DNA from: Tiliqua scincoides
Lineage: Eukaryota > Chordata > Lepidosauria > Squamata > Scincidae
Reading direction: 5' to 3'
Length of the DNA stretch: 64,000 nucleotides
NCBI RefSeq assembly: GCF_035046505.1
Contig: NC_089822.1
Location: 126,290,807-126,354,806, forward strand
A program made the position numbers and the translations under genes. Every line of letters begins with the position of its first letter. Position 1 is the stretch's first letter. Below the pieces are notes generated by a model, which saw only the letters and a list, made by a program, of their open reading frames with translations, had not been told where the DNA came from and did no database searches. Positions 63,343-64,000 of this stretch are shown one piece after another.

Positions 63343-63589
63343 AAATCAAGTAAAACAAGTATTTTAAAAAATCAAAAGATGTGCACTATTTTGAAGATAC
63401 TGAATGAAGAACCCAGTGACTCCCCTGACAGCACGTATAAAAAAAACAGCAGCCAGAGAAGCAAAAAGAAAAAGTTCACTCTTTCTCTTTATGCCAGGTA
63501 AAGCTTGGAGGGGGGGTTGGGGTTGATTTTTTTATATGACAGGCACAGGAGCAGTGCCTGTAAAAAAAGTTAGCACCCTTACATAAAAA

Positions 63590-63720
63590 AGGCTTCATGA
63601 TCTCAGTGAAATGTACGTATTCAGAAATAGATAAAATGGCTTTATGAAATACATAAAAATATATAGAAATACATAAAAATGGCCGTATGGTCTCAGTGAA
63701 ATGCAAGTGTTCAGAAACAA
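63590..63720. repeat. Imperfect local duplication
   Basis: GGCTTCATGATCTCAGTGAA ... GTATTCAGAAATAG recurs 91 bases on as GGCCGTATGGTCTCAGTGAA ... GTGTTCAGAAACAA, with an ATACATAAAAAT repeat between. Confidence 0.5.
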
Positions 63721-63950
63721 TCAGCCCAAACTGAGTTCAGTGGAGCTTGTTGCTTCCAAGAGTGATAGACTTCAGGTGAGACCATCTCCTCATTTTTTAT
63801 TTGTGCATTGTACTCATAAAACACTACCCCAAGCATGAACAAAATAACTCCACCAAAATTATTGGGGGGTCATCCTGAAGGCATCAATGTAGCATTAGTA
63901 ACGTGGAATTTATTGATCATTTCTCATCATCAGTATATTCCACAGAGGCA

Positions 63951-64000
63951 AGGTGACCAGACACCCTCTTTTTCCAGGACATGTCCTCTTTTTTTAGCCT
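63951..64000 (+). mobile_element. Possible start of a DNA element cut by the window edge
   Basis: AGGTGACCAGACACCCTCTT and GGACATGTCCTCTTTTTTT resemble the start of a repeat seen in sauropsid genomes. The rest lies outside. Confidence 0.3.

Overview
Vertebrate nuclear DNA, most likely from a squamate reptile. The genes are intron-rich with GT-AG splice sites. The background is dominated by sauropsid-type repeats: CR1-clade LINEs with TTCTTATG-type 3' tails, L2/MIR-like remnants, short hAT-type elements with 8-bp target duplications, and several families of palindromic MITEs. The lineage call rests on repeat style and is an inference. The synteny call (PFKM next to ASB8, as in human 12q13) rests on reading the proteins.

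Layout. 1-29.2 kb: muscle 6-phosphofructokinase PFKM on the + strand, entered in an intron. Twenty coding exons carry residues 54 to the stop; the exons for the first 53 residues lie left of the window. Spliced, they give 2184 nt (727 codons plus stop) with every phase closing, which predicts a full protein of about 780 residues. 29.2-33.2 kb: repeat-poor intergenic DNA. 33.2-53.1 kb: ASB8 (ankyrin repeat and SOCS box) on the - strand, convergent with PFKM. It has three coding exons (43163-43047, 39507-39403, 36284-35655), and a probable non-coding first exon in a CpG island at about 52.7-53.3 kb with three CCAAT boxes upstream. 47.6-49.5 and 50.0-52.3 kb: two very similar CR1 LINE copies in the ASB8 first intron. 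One keeps a 682-codon open reverse transcriptase frame. The other sits inside a hAT-type element. 52.5-56.0 kb: a dense cluster of about 90-bp palindromic MITEs around the CpG island. 55.8-59.1 kb: a small C2H2 zinc-finger gene on the + strand with five fingers, two lacking a zinc ligand. 59.2-64 kb: repeats and unassigned DNA.

How the genes work. PFKM catalyses the committed step of glycolysis. Its N half carries the catalytic residues (D119, D166, R201, E264, R292 and H298 by human numbering, all present), and its C half carries the effector-binding version of the same fold. ASB8 is a substrate adaptor of a Cullin-5 E3 ligase. Nothing in the sequence links the two functionally; their neighbourhood is ancestral synteny. 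I found no novel multi-gene system. The most noteworthy signals are three size classes of fold-back MITE that share CAATCCTA-type ends, with TTA/TAA duplications at the best-preserved copies; nested transposon insertions; a PFKM exon bracketed by two LTR-like copies; a strong intronic hairpin; and the decaying zinc-finger gene.
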